Translations under genes and position numbers: made by a program | Notes under the pieces: model-generated | The model's database searches: none | What the model was told of the DNA's origin: nothing | What the model saw: only the letters and a program-made list of their open reading frames with translations | Shown here: in pieces, positions 19,439 to 28,187 of the stretch | How positions within the stretch are numbered: the first letter of the stretch is position 1 | Layout of the letters: each line of letters starts with the position of its first letter | Assembly: GCF_012034175.1 (NCBI RefSeq) | Contig: NZ_JAATEJ010000014.1 | Coordinates: 62,001-126,000, forward strand | DNA: 64,000 nt | Reading direction: 5' to 3' | Origin: Actinacidiphila epipremni | Lineage (GTDB): Bacteria; Actinomycetota; Actinomycetes; Streptomycetales; Streptomycetaceae

Positions 19439-21844
19439 ATGCCCGACGCGTCCACGCCCTCGACGCCCTCGCCCACGGAGCTGTCCGAGGACGAACTGCG
19501 GGCGCTCGACGCCCACTGGCGTGCCTCGAACTACCTCGCGGTCGGCCAGATCTACCTGATGGCCAACCCGCTGCTGACCGAGCCGCTGCGCCCGGAGCAC
19601 ATCAAGCCCCGGCTGCTGGGGCACTGGGGCACCTCGCCGGGCCTGAACCTGGTGCACACCCACCTCAACCGGGTGGTCAAGGCCCGCGACCTGGACGCGA
19701 TCTGCGTATGGGGCCCGGGCCACGGCGGTCCCGCGGTGCTGGCGAACTCCTGGATCGAGGGCAGCTACACCGAGACGTATCCGGACGTCACCCGGGACGA
19801 GCCCGGCATGGCCCGGCTCTTCCGGCAGTTCTCCTTCCCCGGCGGCGTGCCCTCGCATGTGGCGCCGGAGACCCCGGGCTCCATCCACGAGGGCGGCGAG
19901 CTGGGCTATTCGCTCAGCCACGCCTACGGCGCCGCGCTGGACAACCCCGGGCTGCTGGTGGCCTGCGTGATCGGCGACGGCGAGGCGGAGACCGGCCCGC
20001 TGGCGGCCTCCTGGCACGGCAACAAGTTCCTGGACCCGGTGCACGACGGCGCGGTGCTGCCCATCCTGCACCTGAACGGCTACAAGATCGCCAACCCGAC
20101 CGTGCTGGCCCGGCTCCCGCAGGACGAGCTCGACGAGCTGCTGCGCGGCTACGGCCATGAGCCGATCCATGTCACCGGCGACGACCCCATGGCCGTGCAC
20201 CGGGAGATGGCCGCGGCGCTGGATACGGCCCTGGACCGTATCGCCGCCTTCCAGGCCGCCGCCCGCGGCTGGGACTCCGACGCGGGCGGGGCCGCCCGGC
20301 CGCGCTGGCCGGTGATCGTGCTGCGGACGCCCAAGGGCTGGACGGGGCCGCGGGAGGTCGACGGGCTGCCGGTGGAGGGCACCTGGCGCGCCCACCAGGT
20401 GCCGCTCGCCGAGGTGCGGGACAACCCGGACCACCTGCGGCAGCTGGAGGAGTGGCTGCGCTCCTACCGCCCCGCCGAGCTGTTCGACGACAGCGGCCGG
20501 CCGCGCGCCCAGGTGCTGGAGTGCGTGCCGGCCGGCGAGCGCCGGCTGGGGGCGAACCCGCACGCCAACGGCGGGCTGCTGCTGCGCGATCTGCCGCTGC
20601 CGCCGCTGGACCGCTTCGCGGTGCCGGTGGACACCCCGGGCGGGGCGCTGCACGAGCCGACGCGGGTCCTCGGCGAGATGCTGGAGCAGGTCATGGCCGA
20701 CACCGAGGGCCGCCGCGACTTCCGGATCGTCGGCCCGGACGAGACGGCGTCCAACCGCCTCCAGGCGGTCTACGAGGCGTCGGGCAAGGCGTGGCAGGCC
20801 GAGGTCCTGAAGGTGGACGAGAACCTGGACCGGCACGGCCGGGTGATGGAGATCCTGTCCGAGCACACGTGCCAGGGCTGGCTGGAGGGCTATCTGCTGA
20901 CCGGCAGGCACGGCCTGTTCTCCTGCTACGAGGCGTTCGTGCACATCGTCGACTCGATGGTCAACCAGCACATCAAGTGGCTGCGCACGACCCGCCGGCT
21001 GCCGTGGCGCCGCCCGGTGGCGTCGCTGAACTACCTGCTGACGTCGCATGTGTGGCGGCAGGACCACAACGGCTTCTCGCACCAGGACCCGGGCTTCATC
21101 GACCACGTCCTGAACAAGGCGCCCGAGGTGGTGCGGGTCTACCTGCCGCCGGACACCAACACGCTGCTGTCGGTCGCGGACCATGTGCTGTCCTCGCGGG
21201 ACTACGTCAACGTGGTGGTCGCCGGCAAGCAGCCGTCGTTCGACTGGCTGACGATGGACGCGGCCCGCGCGCACTGCGCCCGCGGGGCGGGCCTGTGGGA
21301 GTGGGCCGGCACCGAGGACGTACGGCGCGGCCCCGACGTGGTGCTGGCGTGCGCGGGCGATGTGCCGACGCTGGAGATCCTGGCCGCCGCCCAGCTGCTG
21401 CGGCACCACCTGCCGCAGCTGGGGGTGCGGGTCGTCAACGTCGTGGACCTGGCGCGGCTGCTGCCCAAGGACGAGCACCCGCACGGGATGTCGGACGCGG
21501 AGTACGACGCGCTGTTCACGCCCGACAAGCCGGTGATCTTCGCCTACCACGGCTACCCGTGGCTGATCCACCGGCTCGCCTACCGCCGCGAGGGCCATGT
21601 CAACCTGCATGTGCGCGGCTACAAGGAGATCGGCACGACGACCACGCCGTTCGACATGGTGCTGCGCAACGACCTCGACCGCTACCGGCTGGTCATGGAC
21701 GTCATCGACCGGGTCCCGGGCCTGGGCGTGACGGCGGCGGCGGTGCGGCAGCGGATGGACGAGGTGCGGCTGCGCCACCACGAGTGGATCCGCGAGCACG
21801 GCACGGACCTGCCGGAGGTCGCGGACTGGTCCTGGCAGGGCTGA
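19439..21844 (+). CDS. xfp: Phosphoketolase (xylulose-5-P / fructose-6-P)
   Basis: Thiamine-diphosphate enzyme of 801 aa, the usual length, that cleaves xylulose 5-phosphate (and often fructose 6-phosphate) with phosphate to acetyl phosphate plus glyceraldehyde 3-phosphate or erythrose 4-phosphate. It has the family N-terminus (NYLAVGQIYL, HWGTSPGLNLVHTHLNR), the phosphoketolase signature (EGGELGYSLSHAYGAA), the TPP/Mg site (GDGEAETGPLAASWHGNKF) and the second conserved block (HTCQGWLEGYLLTGRHG). ATG 19439 has GGAGG 7 bases upstream. It is monocistronic and ends in a strong hairpin. The enzyme could supply acetyl units to central metabolism, but nothing links it directly to the PKS cluster. 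Confidence 0.97.
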   Translation: MPDASTPSTPSPTELSEDELRALDAHWRASNYLAVGQIYLMANPLLTEPLRPEHIKPRLLGHWGTSPGLNLVHTHLNRVVKARDLDAICVWGPGHGGPAVLANSWIEGSYTETYPDVTRDEPGMARLFRQFSFPGGVPSHVAPETPGSIHEGGELGYSLSHAYGAALDNPGLLVACVIGDGEAETGPLAASWHGNKFLDPVHDGAVLPILHLNGYKIANPTVLARLPQDELDELLRGYGHEPIHVTGDDPMAVHREMAAALDTALDRIAAFQAAARGWDSDAGGAARPRWPVIVLRTPKGWTGPREVDGLPVEGTWRAHQVPLAEVRDNPDHLRQLEEWLRSYRPAELFDDSGRPRAQVLECVPAGERRLGANPHANGGLLLRDLPLPPLDRFAVPVDTPGGALHEPTRVLGEMLEQVMADTEGRRDFRIVGPDETASNRLQAVYEASGKAWQAEVLKVDENLDRHGRVMEILSEHTCQGWLEGYLLTGRHGLFSCYEAFVHIVDSMVNQHIKWLRTTRRLPWRRPVASLNYLLTSHVWRQDHNGFSHQDPGFIDHVLNKAPEVVRVYLPPDTNTLLSVADHVLSSRDYVNVVVAGKQPSFDWLTMDAARAHCARGAGLWEWAGTEDVRRGPDVVLACAGDVPTLEILAAAQLLRHHLPQLGVRVVNVVDLARLLPKDEHPHGMSDAEYDALFTPDKPVIFAYHGYPWLIHRLAYRREGHVNLHVRGYKEIGTTTTPFDMVLRNDLDRYRLVMDVIDRVPGLGVTAAAVRQRMDEVRLRHHEWIREHGTDLPEVADWSWQG

Positions 21845-21882
21845 GCCCGGTGTCCGGCGCGGGACCGCGGGCGGTCCTGCGC

Positions 21883-21924
21883 CGGCCTGCCGCCGTACCC
21901 CCCGTGGTGTGCGGCGGCAGGCCG
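21883..21924. terminator. Hairpin between convergent genes
   Basis: Perfect 13-bp stem (CGGCCTGCCGCCG at 21883-21895 with its complement at 21912-21924) and a 16-base loop. It sits between the ends of the phosphoketolase (+) and LLM oxidoreductase (-) genes and lacks a clear U tract, as is common in high-GC actinomycetes. Confidence 0.7.
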
Positions 21925-21959
21925 GGCCGGCGGCCGGCACCGGGCCGGCCGCGTTCCGG

Positions 21960-22997
21960 TCACCCCGTGTACGGGGCGAAGGTCGACGCGAAGGCGTCGA
22001 GCTGGTTGTGCGGGAGCTGGTAGGAGGAGGGGCCGAGCAGGTAGAAGGAGCCGATGCCGGTCGCGGCGGCGCCCTCGATCCGCTTGCCGATCTGGCCGGA
22101 GGTGCCGGCGAGGGTGAGGTTGGCGGCGAAGCGCTCGGCGTCCTCGTCGCCGATGTAGCGGTCGGCGATGGAGACGGCGAGGTCCCAGCTCTCGGCGTGC
22201 GTGATGTCGGGGTAGACGCCCTCGACGACGTCGGGCACCTGGATGTCGATGCCGACCGCGCGCAGCGCCGCCCCGGCGCCGAGCTGGGCCATGGCCAGGC
22301 ACAGCGGCTTGACCTGCCGTACGGCGTCGGCCTCGTCGGGTGTGACCAGGGTGTGCGCGGCCAGCACGATGTCGAGGTCGGCGAGGGTGCGGCCGGCCCG
22401 CTCGGCGCCGGCCCGCACGAAGCCGGTCCCGCGCTCGACCAGGTGCGGCGCGGTGCCGGCGGCCAGGATCACGCCGTCGGCGATCTCACCGGCGAGCGCG
22501 AGCGACTTGGGGCCGCTCGCCGCCATGTGCACCGGGATCTCGCGCCGGGCGTGCCGCTTGAGCCGCATCGGCCGGTCGCCGTAGGGGCCGGGCCAGCTGG
22601 CCTCCTCGCCGCGCAGCAGGCGGCGCAGCAGGGCGACGTTCTCCCGCATCCGGGCCAGCGGGGTGGGGCGCTTGCCGATGGTCTTGACGGAGCTGTCGCC
22701 GGTGCCGAAGGCGACCTTGGCGCGACCGCCGGAGATGTCGTCGATCGAGGCGACGCAGTTGGCGGTCACCGCGATGTGCCGGGTCTCGAAGTTGGTGACG
22801 GCGACGCCGACGCCGATCCGCTCGGTGCGGTCGGCCACCAGTGCCGCGGTGGTCCACACGTCGTGCCACAGGAACTGCGAGTCGGGGATCCACACGGTGT
22901 CGACGCCGGCGTCCTCGGCGCGGCGGGCGAAGTCGGCGATCTCCTTGGCGGGTGCGCACGGCGGCACCCGCAGGCCGAAGCGGAGCGGGGCGGTCAC
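21960..22997 (-). CDS. LLM-class flavin- or F420-dependent oxidoreductase
   Basis: Bacterial-luciferase-like TIM-barrel oxidoreductase of 345 aa. Conserved features are FGLRVPP at the N-terminus, DSQFLWHDVWTTAALVADRTERIGVG split by the usual loop, and the DDISGGRAKVAFGTGDSS block that shapes the cofactor pocket. It most resembles the MER/F420-dependent branch rather than the FMN monooxygenases, but family level alone cannot separate them. GTG 22997 overlaps the stop of the upstream alpha/beta-hydrolase gene (GTGA), so the two are translationally coupled. Further in-frame starts upstream would overlap that gene extensively and are not protein-like. In this catabolic locus it probably oxidises or reduces the imported compound or a pathway intermediate. 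Confidence 0.9.
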   Translation of the reverse strand: MTAPLRFGLRVPPCAPAKEIADFARRAEDAGVDTVWIPDSQFLWHDVWTTAALVADRTERIGVGVAVTNFETRHIAVTANCVASIDDISGGRAKVAFGTGDSSVKTIGKRPTPLARMRENVALLRRLLRGEEASWPGPYGDRPMRLKRHARREIPVHMAASGPKSLALAGEIADGVILAAGTAPHLVERGTGFVRAGAERAGRTLADLDIVLAAHTLVTPDEADAVRQVKPLCLAMAQLGAGAALRAVGIDIQVPDVVEGVYPDITHAESWDLAVSIADRYIGDEDAERFAANLTLAGTSGQIGKRIEGAAATGIGSFYLLGPSSYQLPHNQLDAFASTFAPYTG

Positions 22998-23785
22998 GCC
23001 GCCTCCAGGAAGTCGCGCACGGTGTCGGTGAACTCCTCGGGCATGCCGTCGGGCAGTGGGACCATGCCGCCCTTGATCTCCGCCACCCGGATGCCGGGCA
23101 CCGCCTCGGCCCAGCGCGGCAGGTCGCGGTAGGCGACGTCGCCGGGGGCGCCGACGGCCAGGACGGGGCAGGCCAGCTCGGGCAGCCGGGTCTCCATCGC
23201 GTAGCGGGCGACGGCGGCGTGGCCCTCGTGCCGCCGGGGGCCGGCGGTCAGCGCGTCGACGATGAAGTCCTCCAGCAGGTCGGGGCGGCCGGGCGGGTAG
23301 TACGGCTGGCGCACCCGCCACAGCTCGGTGAGGTGGCCGCCGTCCTCCTGGACCTCGGCCCCGTCGACGTCGGGGCGCTGGGTGCGGCCGACGGCGTCGA
23401 CGAAGGGGGTGCAGGAGACCACGAGCTTGTGGACCCGCTCGGGGTGGGCGGCGGCGACCTCGACGGCTATGACGCCGCCGGTGTGGTGGCCGACCAGGCT
23501 CGCCCGCTCGATGCCGAGCGCGTCCAGCAGCATGACGACGCCGGCGGCGTACTCCTCGACGCTGTCCTGGTGCGGGCCCTCGCCGGTGTGCGGCACCGGG
23601 GAGGAGCCCCCGTAGCCGAGGGTGTCCATGGCGATGGCGCGGTGGGTGCGGCCCAGCAGCGGCACCACGTACTGGAACTCGGTCCAGGAGCGCGGCGACT
23701 GGTGCAGCATCAGCACCGGGTCGCCCTCGCCCTCCTCCACGTAGTGGATCTGGCCTGCCGGGACATCGGCGTATGCACGGCGCAT
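22994..23785 (-). CDS. Alpha/beta-hydrolase-fold protein with a degenerate catalytic triad
   Basis: 263-aa protein of the alpha/beta-hydrolase superfamily: HQSPRSWTEFQYVVPLL oxyanion loop, DTLGYGGS strand-turn, nucleophile elbow region, C-terminal cap and last helix. ATG 23785 has GGAGG upstream. The elbow reads GHHTGG, so the nucleophile position is His and not Ser/Cys/Asp. The place of the catalytic His near the C-terminus reads GGMVPLPDGMP, with Met. An Asp remains in VLAVGAPGDVAY. A classic esterase or C-C hydrolase mechanism is therefore unlikely; it may use another chemistry or be a binding protein. It is first gene of a two-gene unit with the LLM oxidoreductase, with its own upstream operator-like sequence. 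Confidence 0.88.
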   Translation of the reverse strand: MRRAYADVPAGQIHYVEEGEGDPVLMLHQSPRSWTEFQYVVPLLGRTHRAIAMDTLGYGGSSPVPHTGEGPHQDSVEEYAAGVVMLLDALGIERASLVGHHTGGVIAVEVAAAHPERVHKLVVSCTPFVDAVGRTQRPDVDGAEVQEDGGHLTELWRVRQPYYPPGRPDLLEDFIVDALTAGPRRHEGHAAVARYAMETRLPELACPVLAVGAPGDVAYRDLPRWAEAVPGIRVAEIKGGMVPLPDGMPEEFTDTVRDFLEAA

Positions 23786-23853
23786 CTACGACCTCCTGCC
23801 AGCGGCATGAGTTGTATTCACTTCCGGGAGCTTAACGTACATCTCTTCGAACT

Positions 23854-23867
23854 TTGTGCACAGTTTC
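23854..23867. promoter_or_regulatory. Probable GntR operator upstream of the hydrolase/LLM genes
   Basis: TTGTGCACAGTTTC, centred on the perfect palindrome TGTGCACA, lies about 70 bases upstream of the hydrolase start and abuts the end of the hydantoinase B gene. It matches 13 of 14 bases with the sequence upstream of the GntR-family gene at 34703. The flanking 23786-23853 gap should contain the promoter for the two-gene unit. The assignment to this GntR protein is inference. Confidence 0.6.
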
Positions 23868-25692
23868 AGCGCTGCCGCAGCAGCGCGGTGCCCGGCTCGT
23901 CCAGCCGGAACGAGACGCTGTCGCCGTCCTCCTCGACGACGACCACCACGCCGTACGCCTCGCGGGCCGAGGCGACCGAGACATAGCCCGCCCGCACGTC
24001 GGCCAGGACGCGCCCGGCGGGGCGCTCGTACGGGTCGCCGTAGCCGCCGCCGCCTCCGAGCTCCACCACATGGCAGTCCCCCGCGTTGATCTCGGCCCGG
24101 CCCACCTTGCCGTTGGGGAAGGTGACCGGCTCGCCGTCGGCCCGTTCGATGTGGATGCCGTTGGGCAGGCCCGGCCGACCGCCCGCCAGGCCCCAGGGGG
24201 CGCAGGAGGTGCGCTCGATCCAGGAGTCCAGCCGCGCGGCGGTGTGCATCCGCACCCGCATCCGGGTGCCGAGGCCGCCGCGGTGCCGGCCCGGGCCGCC
24301 GGAGTCCTCGCGCAGCCCGTACTCCTCGACGGTGACCATCGGGTACTTGGACTCGATGACCTCGGCGGGCGCGTTGTGGGTGTCGCCGTCGTTGATGCAG
24401 ATGGTGGCGCTCTGCCCGTCGGCGCGCGAGGTCGCGCCCCAGCCGCCGCCCTGCGGGCCGCCGAGGAACTGGAAGAAGCGGCCGGTGGCCTCGTCCACGC
24501 CGTAGCTCATCGTCATGCCGAGGTCGGCGTAGTGCCCGGCCACGACACCGTCGGGCAGCACGTCGGCGAGCGCCTTGAACACGCAGTCGACGACGGTCAT
24601 CGGGTAGGTCATCCACCAGCGCATCGCGGCCGGCTTGGTCGCGCTGACCACCGTGCCGGGCGGCAGCACCACCTCCAGCGGGCGCACCGCGCCGGTGTTG
24701 ATGGGCCGCCGGTCGGGCGAGGTCAGGCAGGTGAAGGCCACCTGCGCGGCCGAGCGCCCGGCGGTCGCACCGGAGTTGAAATAGCCGGCGACCTGCGGGC
24801 TCATCTCGCTGAGGTCGATGGTCATCCGGTCGCCGTCGACCACGACCCGCACCCGGATCGGCACCGGCGTCCCGGTGTGGACACCGTCGTCGTCCATGTA
24901 CGCCTCGGCGCGGTAGTCGCCGTCCGGGATGGCGCGCACCGCCTGCCGGGCCAGCTCCTCGCTGTGGTCGAACAGCCCGGTGATGCCGGCCTGCACGGTG
25001 TCGGCGCCGTAGCGCTCCAGCAGGGCGCGCATCCGGCTCTCGCCGGTGCGGATGGCGGCGACCTGGGCGCGCAGGTCGCCCATCGCGAGGTCGGGGAAGC
25101 GGACGTTGGTGGCGATCAGCCGGGTCAGCTCGTCGTCCTGCACGCCCTCCTTGAACAGCTTCACGATCGGGATCTGCAGCCCCTCGGCGAAGATGTCGGT
25201 GGTGGTGCCGCCGAGCAGCCCGCCGACGTCCAGCCAGTGCGCCATCGACGCGGCGAACGCCACCAGCCGGCCCTCGTGGAAGACGGGCAGCGTGAAGATC
25301 ATGTGGTTGAGATGGCTGCCCATGATGTAGGCGTCGTTGGTGAGCAGGATGTCGCCGGGCTTGATGCCGTCCGGGCCGTAGAAGGCGATCTTGGCCTTGA
25401 TGGCGTCCGACAGGCCGCCGACGAACATCGGCAGGCCGAGACCGACCGAGATGGTGTCGCCGTTGGCGTCGAACAGGCCGACGGTGAAGTCCTGGGCCTC
25501 GTAGATGATCAGGTTGTAGGCGGTCCGCATCAGGTTGGTCTTCATCTCGTCGGTGATGGAGACCAGGCAGGCGCGGATGATCTCCGCGGTGATCGGGTCG
25601 GTGGCGGCGGTCGCGGTCGCCGCAGCGGTCGCGTCGGAGGCCGCCGCGGTGTCGCCGGCGGCCGGGGTGGTGGTGTCCATGCTCGCGCTCAC
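23866..25692 (-). CDS. Hydantoinase/oxoprolinase-type subunit B
   Basis: 608-aa HyuB-family subunit (hydantoinase B / 5-oxoprolinase C-terminal half; the acetone and acetophenone carboxylase beta subunits are relatives). Family blocks: DPITAEIIRACLVSITDEM near residue 32, DILLTNDAYIMGSHLNHM, HWLDVGG, EGLQIPIVKLF, NSGATAGRS, FQFLGGPQGGGWGA, and the C-terminal GPGRHRGGLGTRM and NGKVGRAEINAGD. The start is GTG 25692, overlapping the subunit A stop by GTGA; an ATG 12 bases inside is also possible. The Ala/Thr-rich first 30 residues look like a flexible tail. With subunit A it would hydrolyse a cyclic amide, or carboxylate a ketone, at the cost of ATP. The genes cannot distinguish these. Confidence 0.93.
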   Translation of the reverse strand: MSASMDTTTPAAGDTAAASDATAAATATAATDPITAEIIRACLVSITDEMKTNLMRTAYNLIIYEAQDFTVGLFDANGDTISVGLGLPMFVGGLSDAIKAKIAFYGPDGIKPGDILLTNDAYIMGSHLNHMIFTLPVFHEGRLVAFAASMAHWLDVGGLLGGTTTDIFAEGLQIPIVKLFKEGVQDDELTRLIATNVRFPDLAMGDLRAQVAAIRTGESRMRALLERYGADTVQAGITGLFDHSEELARQAVRAIPDGDYRAEAYMDDDGVHTGTPVPIRVRVVVDGDRMTIDLSEMSPQVAGYFNSGATAGRSAAQVAFTCLTSPDRRPINTGAVRPLEVVLPPGTVVSATKPAAMRWWMTYPMTVVDCVFKALADVLPDGVVAGHYADLGMTMSYGVDEATGRFFQFLGGPQGGGWGATSRADGQSATICINDGDTHNAPAEVIESKYPMVTVEEYGLREDSGGPGRHRGGLGTRMRVRMHTAARLDSWIERTSCAPWGLAGGRPGLPNGIHIERADGEPVTFPNGKVGRAEINAGDCHVVELGGGGGYGDPYERPAGRVLADVRAGYVSVASAREAYGVVVVVEEDGDSVSFRLDEPGTALLRQR

Positions 25693-27752
25693 TGTCCGAT
25701 CGTCAGGAGGAGGTTGCCGAAGCCGTCGACCTCAAGGGTGTCGCCGGGCCGCAGCAGCGTGGTGGCGGTGGGCTCCTCGACCACGGCGGGGCCGGTGACC
25801 ACATTGCCGGCCAGCAGCGCGTCGCGTGCGTAGACGGCCGCCGGCAGCGGGCCCTCGGCCGGCGTGAAGACGATGTCGCGGCTGCCGGTCCTGGCCCCGG
25901 CCGGCGGTTCGGCCTGGCCGCGGGCGACCTTGGGCAGGTCGGGCTTGAGCAGCGTGCCGACCGCCGAGACCCGCAGCGAGACGATCTGGGCGCGCTCCTG
26001 CGGGGCGCTGTGGCCGTAGCGCTCGCCGTGGGCGCGGTCGAAGGCGCGCTTGAGGGCGGCGCCGCCCGGCTCGTCGGGGACCGGGACGGTCACGGTGTGC
26101 TCCTGGCCGACGTAGCGCATGTCGGCGGCGCGCTGGTAGTCCAGGCCCTCGTAGCGGACGGCGCCGCCGCGCAGCGCCTGGGCGCACTCGCGCTCCAGGG
26201 TCGCGAAGGAGGTCTCCAGGGCGGCCTCGGTGCCGGCGTCGATGTCGTCCTCGGTGCCGAGGGTGCGCACCCCGGTCTGCACGATGTCGCGGCGTACGTC
26301 GGCCATCAGCATGCCGAGGGCGGCGAAGACCGCCGGGAAGGGCGGCACGACGACCTTGCGGATGCCCAGTTCCCTGGCCACCAGCGAGATGTGCAGCGGG
26401 CCGTTGCCGCCGTAGGCGAACAGCGCGAAGTCCCGCGGGTCCAGGCCGCGTTCGGTGGTGACGGCGCGTACCGAGTTGGCCATCGAGGCGGCGCCGATCG
26501 CGATGACGCCGGCCGCGGTGGCGACCGGGTCCATGCCGAGCCGGCCGGCGAGGTCGGCGACGGCGCGGTGGGCGGCGGCGCCGTCCAGCTCCAGGCCGCC
26601 GGCGAGCTTGCCGCCGGCCGGCAGGTGGCCGAGGACGACGGCGGCGTCGGTGATGGTGGCGGCGGTGCCGCCGCGGGCGTAGGCGGCGGGGCCCGGGTCG
26701 GCGCCGGCGCTGCGCGGGCCGACGTGGATGCCGCCGGCGTCGTCCAGCCAGGCGATGCTGCCGCCGCCGGTGCCGACCTCGACGATGTCCAGGCACGGGA
26801 TGCGGATCGGCAGGCCGGTGCGGTAGCCGCCCAGGAAGTAGTCGCTGGCCAGCGGGAAGGTCAGATCGCGGATGACGGCGGTCTTGGCGGTGGTGCCGCC
26901 CATGTCGAAGGCGATGGCCTCGCGGTAGCCGAGCGCCTCGCACAGCGCGATGGTGCCGACGACGCCGCCGGCCGGGCCGGACTCCAGCATCTGCACACAG
27001 CTCGTGGAGGCGGTCGCGACGTCGCACACGCCGCCGTTGGACTGCATGACCGCCAGCGGCGCGCCGGACCCGGCGTCGGCGAGCCGGTCGTCGAGGCGGC
27101 GCAGGTAGTCGCTGACCAGCGGGCCGACGAAGGCGTTGGCGGCGACGGTGGAGGTGCGCTCGAACTCGCGGTACTCGCGGCTGATCAGATGGGAGAGGCT
27201 GACGTAGGCGTCCGGCAGTTCCTCGCGCAGGATCTCGCCCATGCGGATCTCGTGCGCGGGATTGCGGTAGGCGTGCAGAAAGGTTACGGCAACGGCCTCG
27301 ACACCCTGGGCGGCCAGCCGCCGGGCGACCTTGCGGGCGGCGGCCTCGTCGAGTTCCCGGGTCACCCGGCCGTCGGCGCCGAGCCGTTCGGGCACCTCGT
27401 GGATCAGTTCCCTCGGGATGAGCGGCTCGTGCTTGGTGAAGGCGAGGTTGAAGGCGTCGGGGCGGTTGACCCGGCCGATCTCGTAGACGTCGCGGAAGCC
27501 GGCGGTGGTGACCAGGGCGGTGCGGGCGCCCTTGCGCTCGATGAGCGCGTTGACGACCACGGTGCTGCCGTGGATGACGAACGCCAGGTCGCCGGCGGAG
27601 GTGCCGGCCGCGGCCAGCCCGTCGAAGACGCCCTGGATCATGTCCTGGGGAGTGCTGAGGGACTTGCCCAGTCCCAGCTGTCCTGTGAGGTCGTCGTAGG
27701 TGACGACATCGGTGAAGGTGCCCCCGATGTCGACAGCCGCGCGCAGTGCCAT
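25689..27752 (-). CDS. Hydantoinase/oxoprolinase-type subunit A (ATP-binding)
   Basis: 687-aa HyuA-family subunit with the acetate/sugar-kinase-like ATP fold. The N-terminal phosphate loop VDIGGTFTDVV lies at about residues 6-16. Hydant_A_N features include STVVVNALIERKGA and TTAGFRDVYEIGRVNRPD. The second domain has AFDMGGTTAKTAVI and GTGGGSIAW. ATG 27752 is preceded by GAGGAGAG and is preferred over a longer frame that reads into Pro/Arg-rich non-protein-like sequence. It overlaps subunit B by 4 bases. Relatives include N-methylhydantoinase, 5-oxoprolinase and the ketone carboxylases. The ABC transporter genes upstream suggest the substrate is imported from outside. Confidence 0.93.
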   Translation of the reverse strand: MALRAAVDIGGTFTDVVTYDDLTGQLGLGKSLSTPQDMIQGVFDGLAAAGTSAGDLAFVIHGSTVVVNALIERKGARTALVTTAGFRDVYEIGRVNRPDAFNLAFTKHEPLIPRELIHEVPERLGADGRVTRELDEAAARKVARRLAAQGVEAVAVTFLHAYRNPAHEIRMGEILREELPDAYVSLSHLISREYREFERTSTVAANAFVGPLVSDYLRRLDDRLADAGSGAPLAVMQSNGGVCDVATASTSCVQMLESGPAGGVVGTIALCEALGYREAIAFDMGGTTAKTAVIRDLTFPLASDYFLGGYRTGLPIRIPCLDIVEVGTGGGSIAWLDDAGGIHVGPRSAGADPGPAAYARGGTAATITDAAVVLGHLPAGGKLAGGLELDGAAAHRAVADLAGRLGMDPVATAAGVIAIGAASMANSVRAVTTERGLDPRDFALFAYGGNGPLHISLVARELGIRKVVVPPFPAVFAALGMLMADVRRDIVQTGVRTLGTEDDIDAGTEAALETSFATLERECAQALRGGAVRYEGLDYQRAADMRYVGQEHTVTVPVPDEPGGAALKRAFDRAHGERYGHSAPQERAQIVSLRVSAVGTLLKPDLPKVARGQAEPPAGARTGSRDIVFTPAEGPLPAAVYARDALLAGNVVTGPAVVEEPTATTLLRPGDTLEVDGFGNLLLTIGQ

Positions 27753-27860
27753 GGTGGTCTCTCCTCGTCGATGCACGGTGGTGCCGCCGGGCCCGCGGGC
27801 CCGGCGCGCCGGCCGCGCCGGTGGTGCTCCGGGGCGCGGCACGGGTGGTGCGGGCGGGCG

Positions 27861-28187
27861 TTACAGGCAGCGGTGGGCGGCGAGGATGCCGCGCAGGGTG
27901 TCGTCCCAGCACTGCCGGGCCCGCAGGTACGCGTCCGCCGCGGCGGCGCCGTCGGTGCCCGAGGCGGCGGCGACGACCCGTAGGTCGGTGCCGGCCAGAT
28001 GCGGGTCGGGCGGCGGGGGTTCCAGTACGGCGACCCGCCCGGCGCCGGCCAGCGCGGCCAGCGCACCGGCGAACCGGCCGGCGTCCAGGCCGACCGGCCG
28101 GACCAGTGCGGCCAGCCGGGTGGCGGGCAGCGCCCGGCGGGGCGCCGACGCGAGCGCGGTGAGCAGCGCGTCGGCGTCCCGTGTCAT
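27861..28187 (-). CDS. Small protein of unknown function (108 aa)
   Basis: I do not recognise a family. The ATG at 28187 overlaps the permease stop (ATGA), and codon usage is normal for the locus, which supports a real gene. The first 55 residues (LLTALASAPRRALPATRLAALV...FAGALAALAGAGRVAVL) could fold as a small winged helix. The C-terminal part is helical and ends DAYLRARQCWDDTLRGILAAHRCL, cut here only by the stop. It contains two Cys, no signal peptide and no membrane segment. Because it is translationally coupled to the transporter and sits directly before hydantoinase A, it may be an assembly or accessory factor of either. Confidence 0.7.
   Translation of the reverse strand: MTRDADALLTALASAPRRALPATRLAALVRPVGLDAGRFAGALAALAGAGRVAVLEPPPPDPHLAGTDLRVVAAASGTDGAAAADAYLRARQCWDDTLRGILAAHRCL

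Noticed and set aside
18740..21940. 1066-codon minus-strand frame running through the phosphoketolase gene into lspA
   Set aside because: Only its last 174 codons (lspA) look like protein; the rest is antisense to phosphoketolase.
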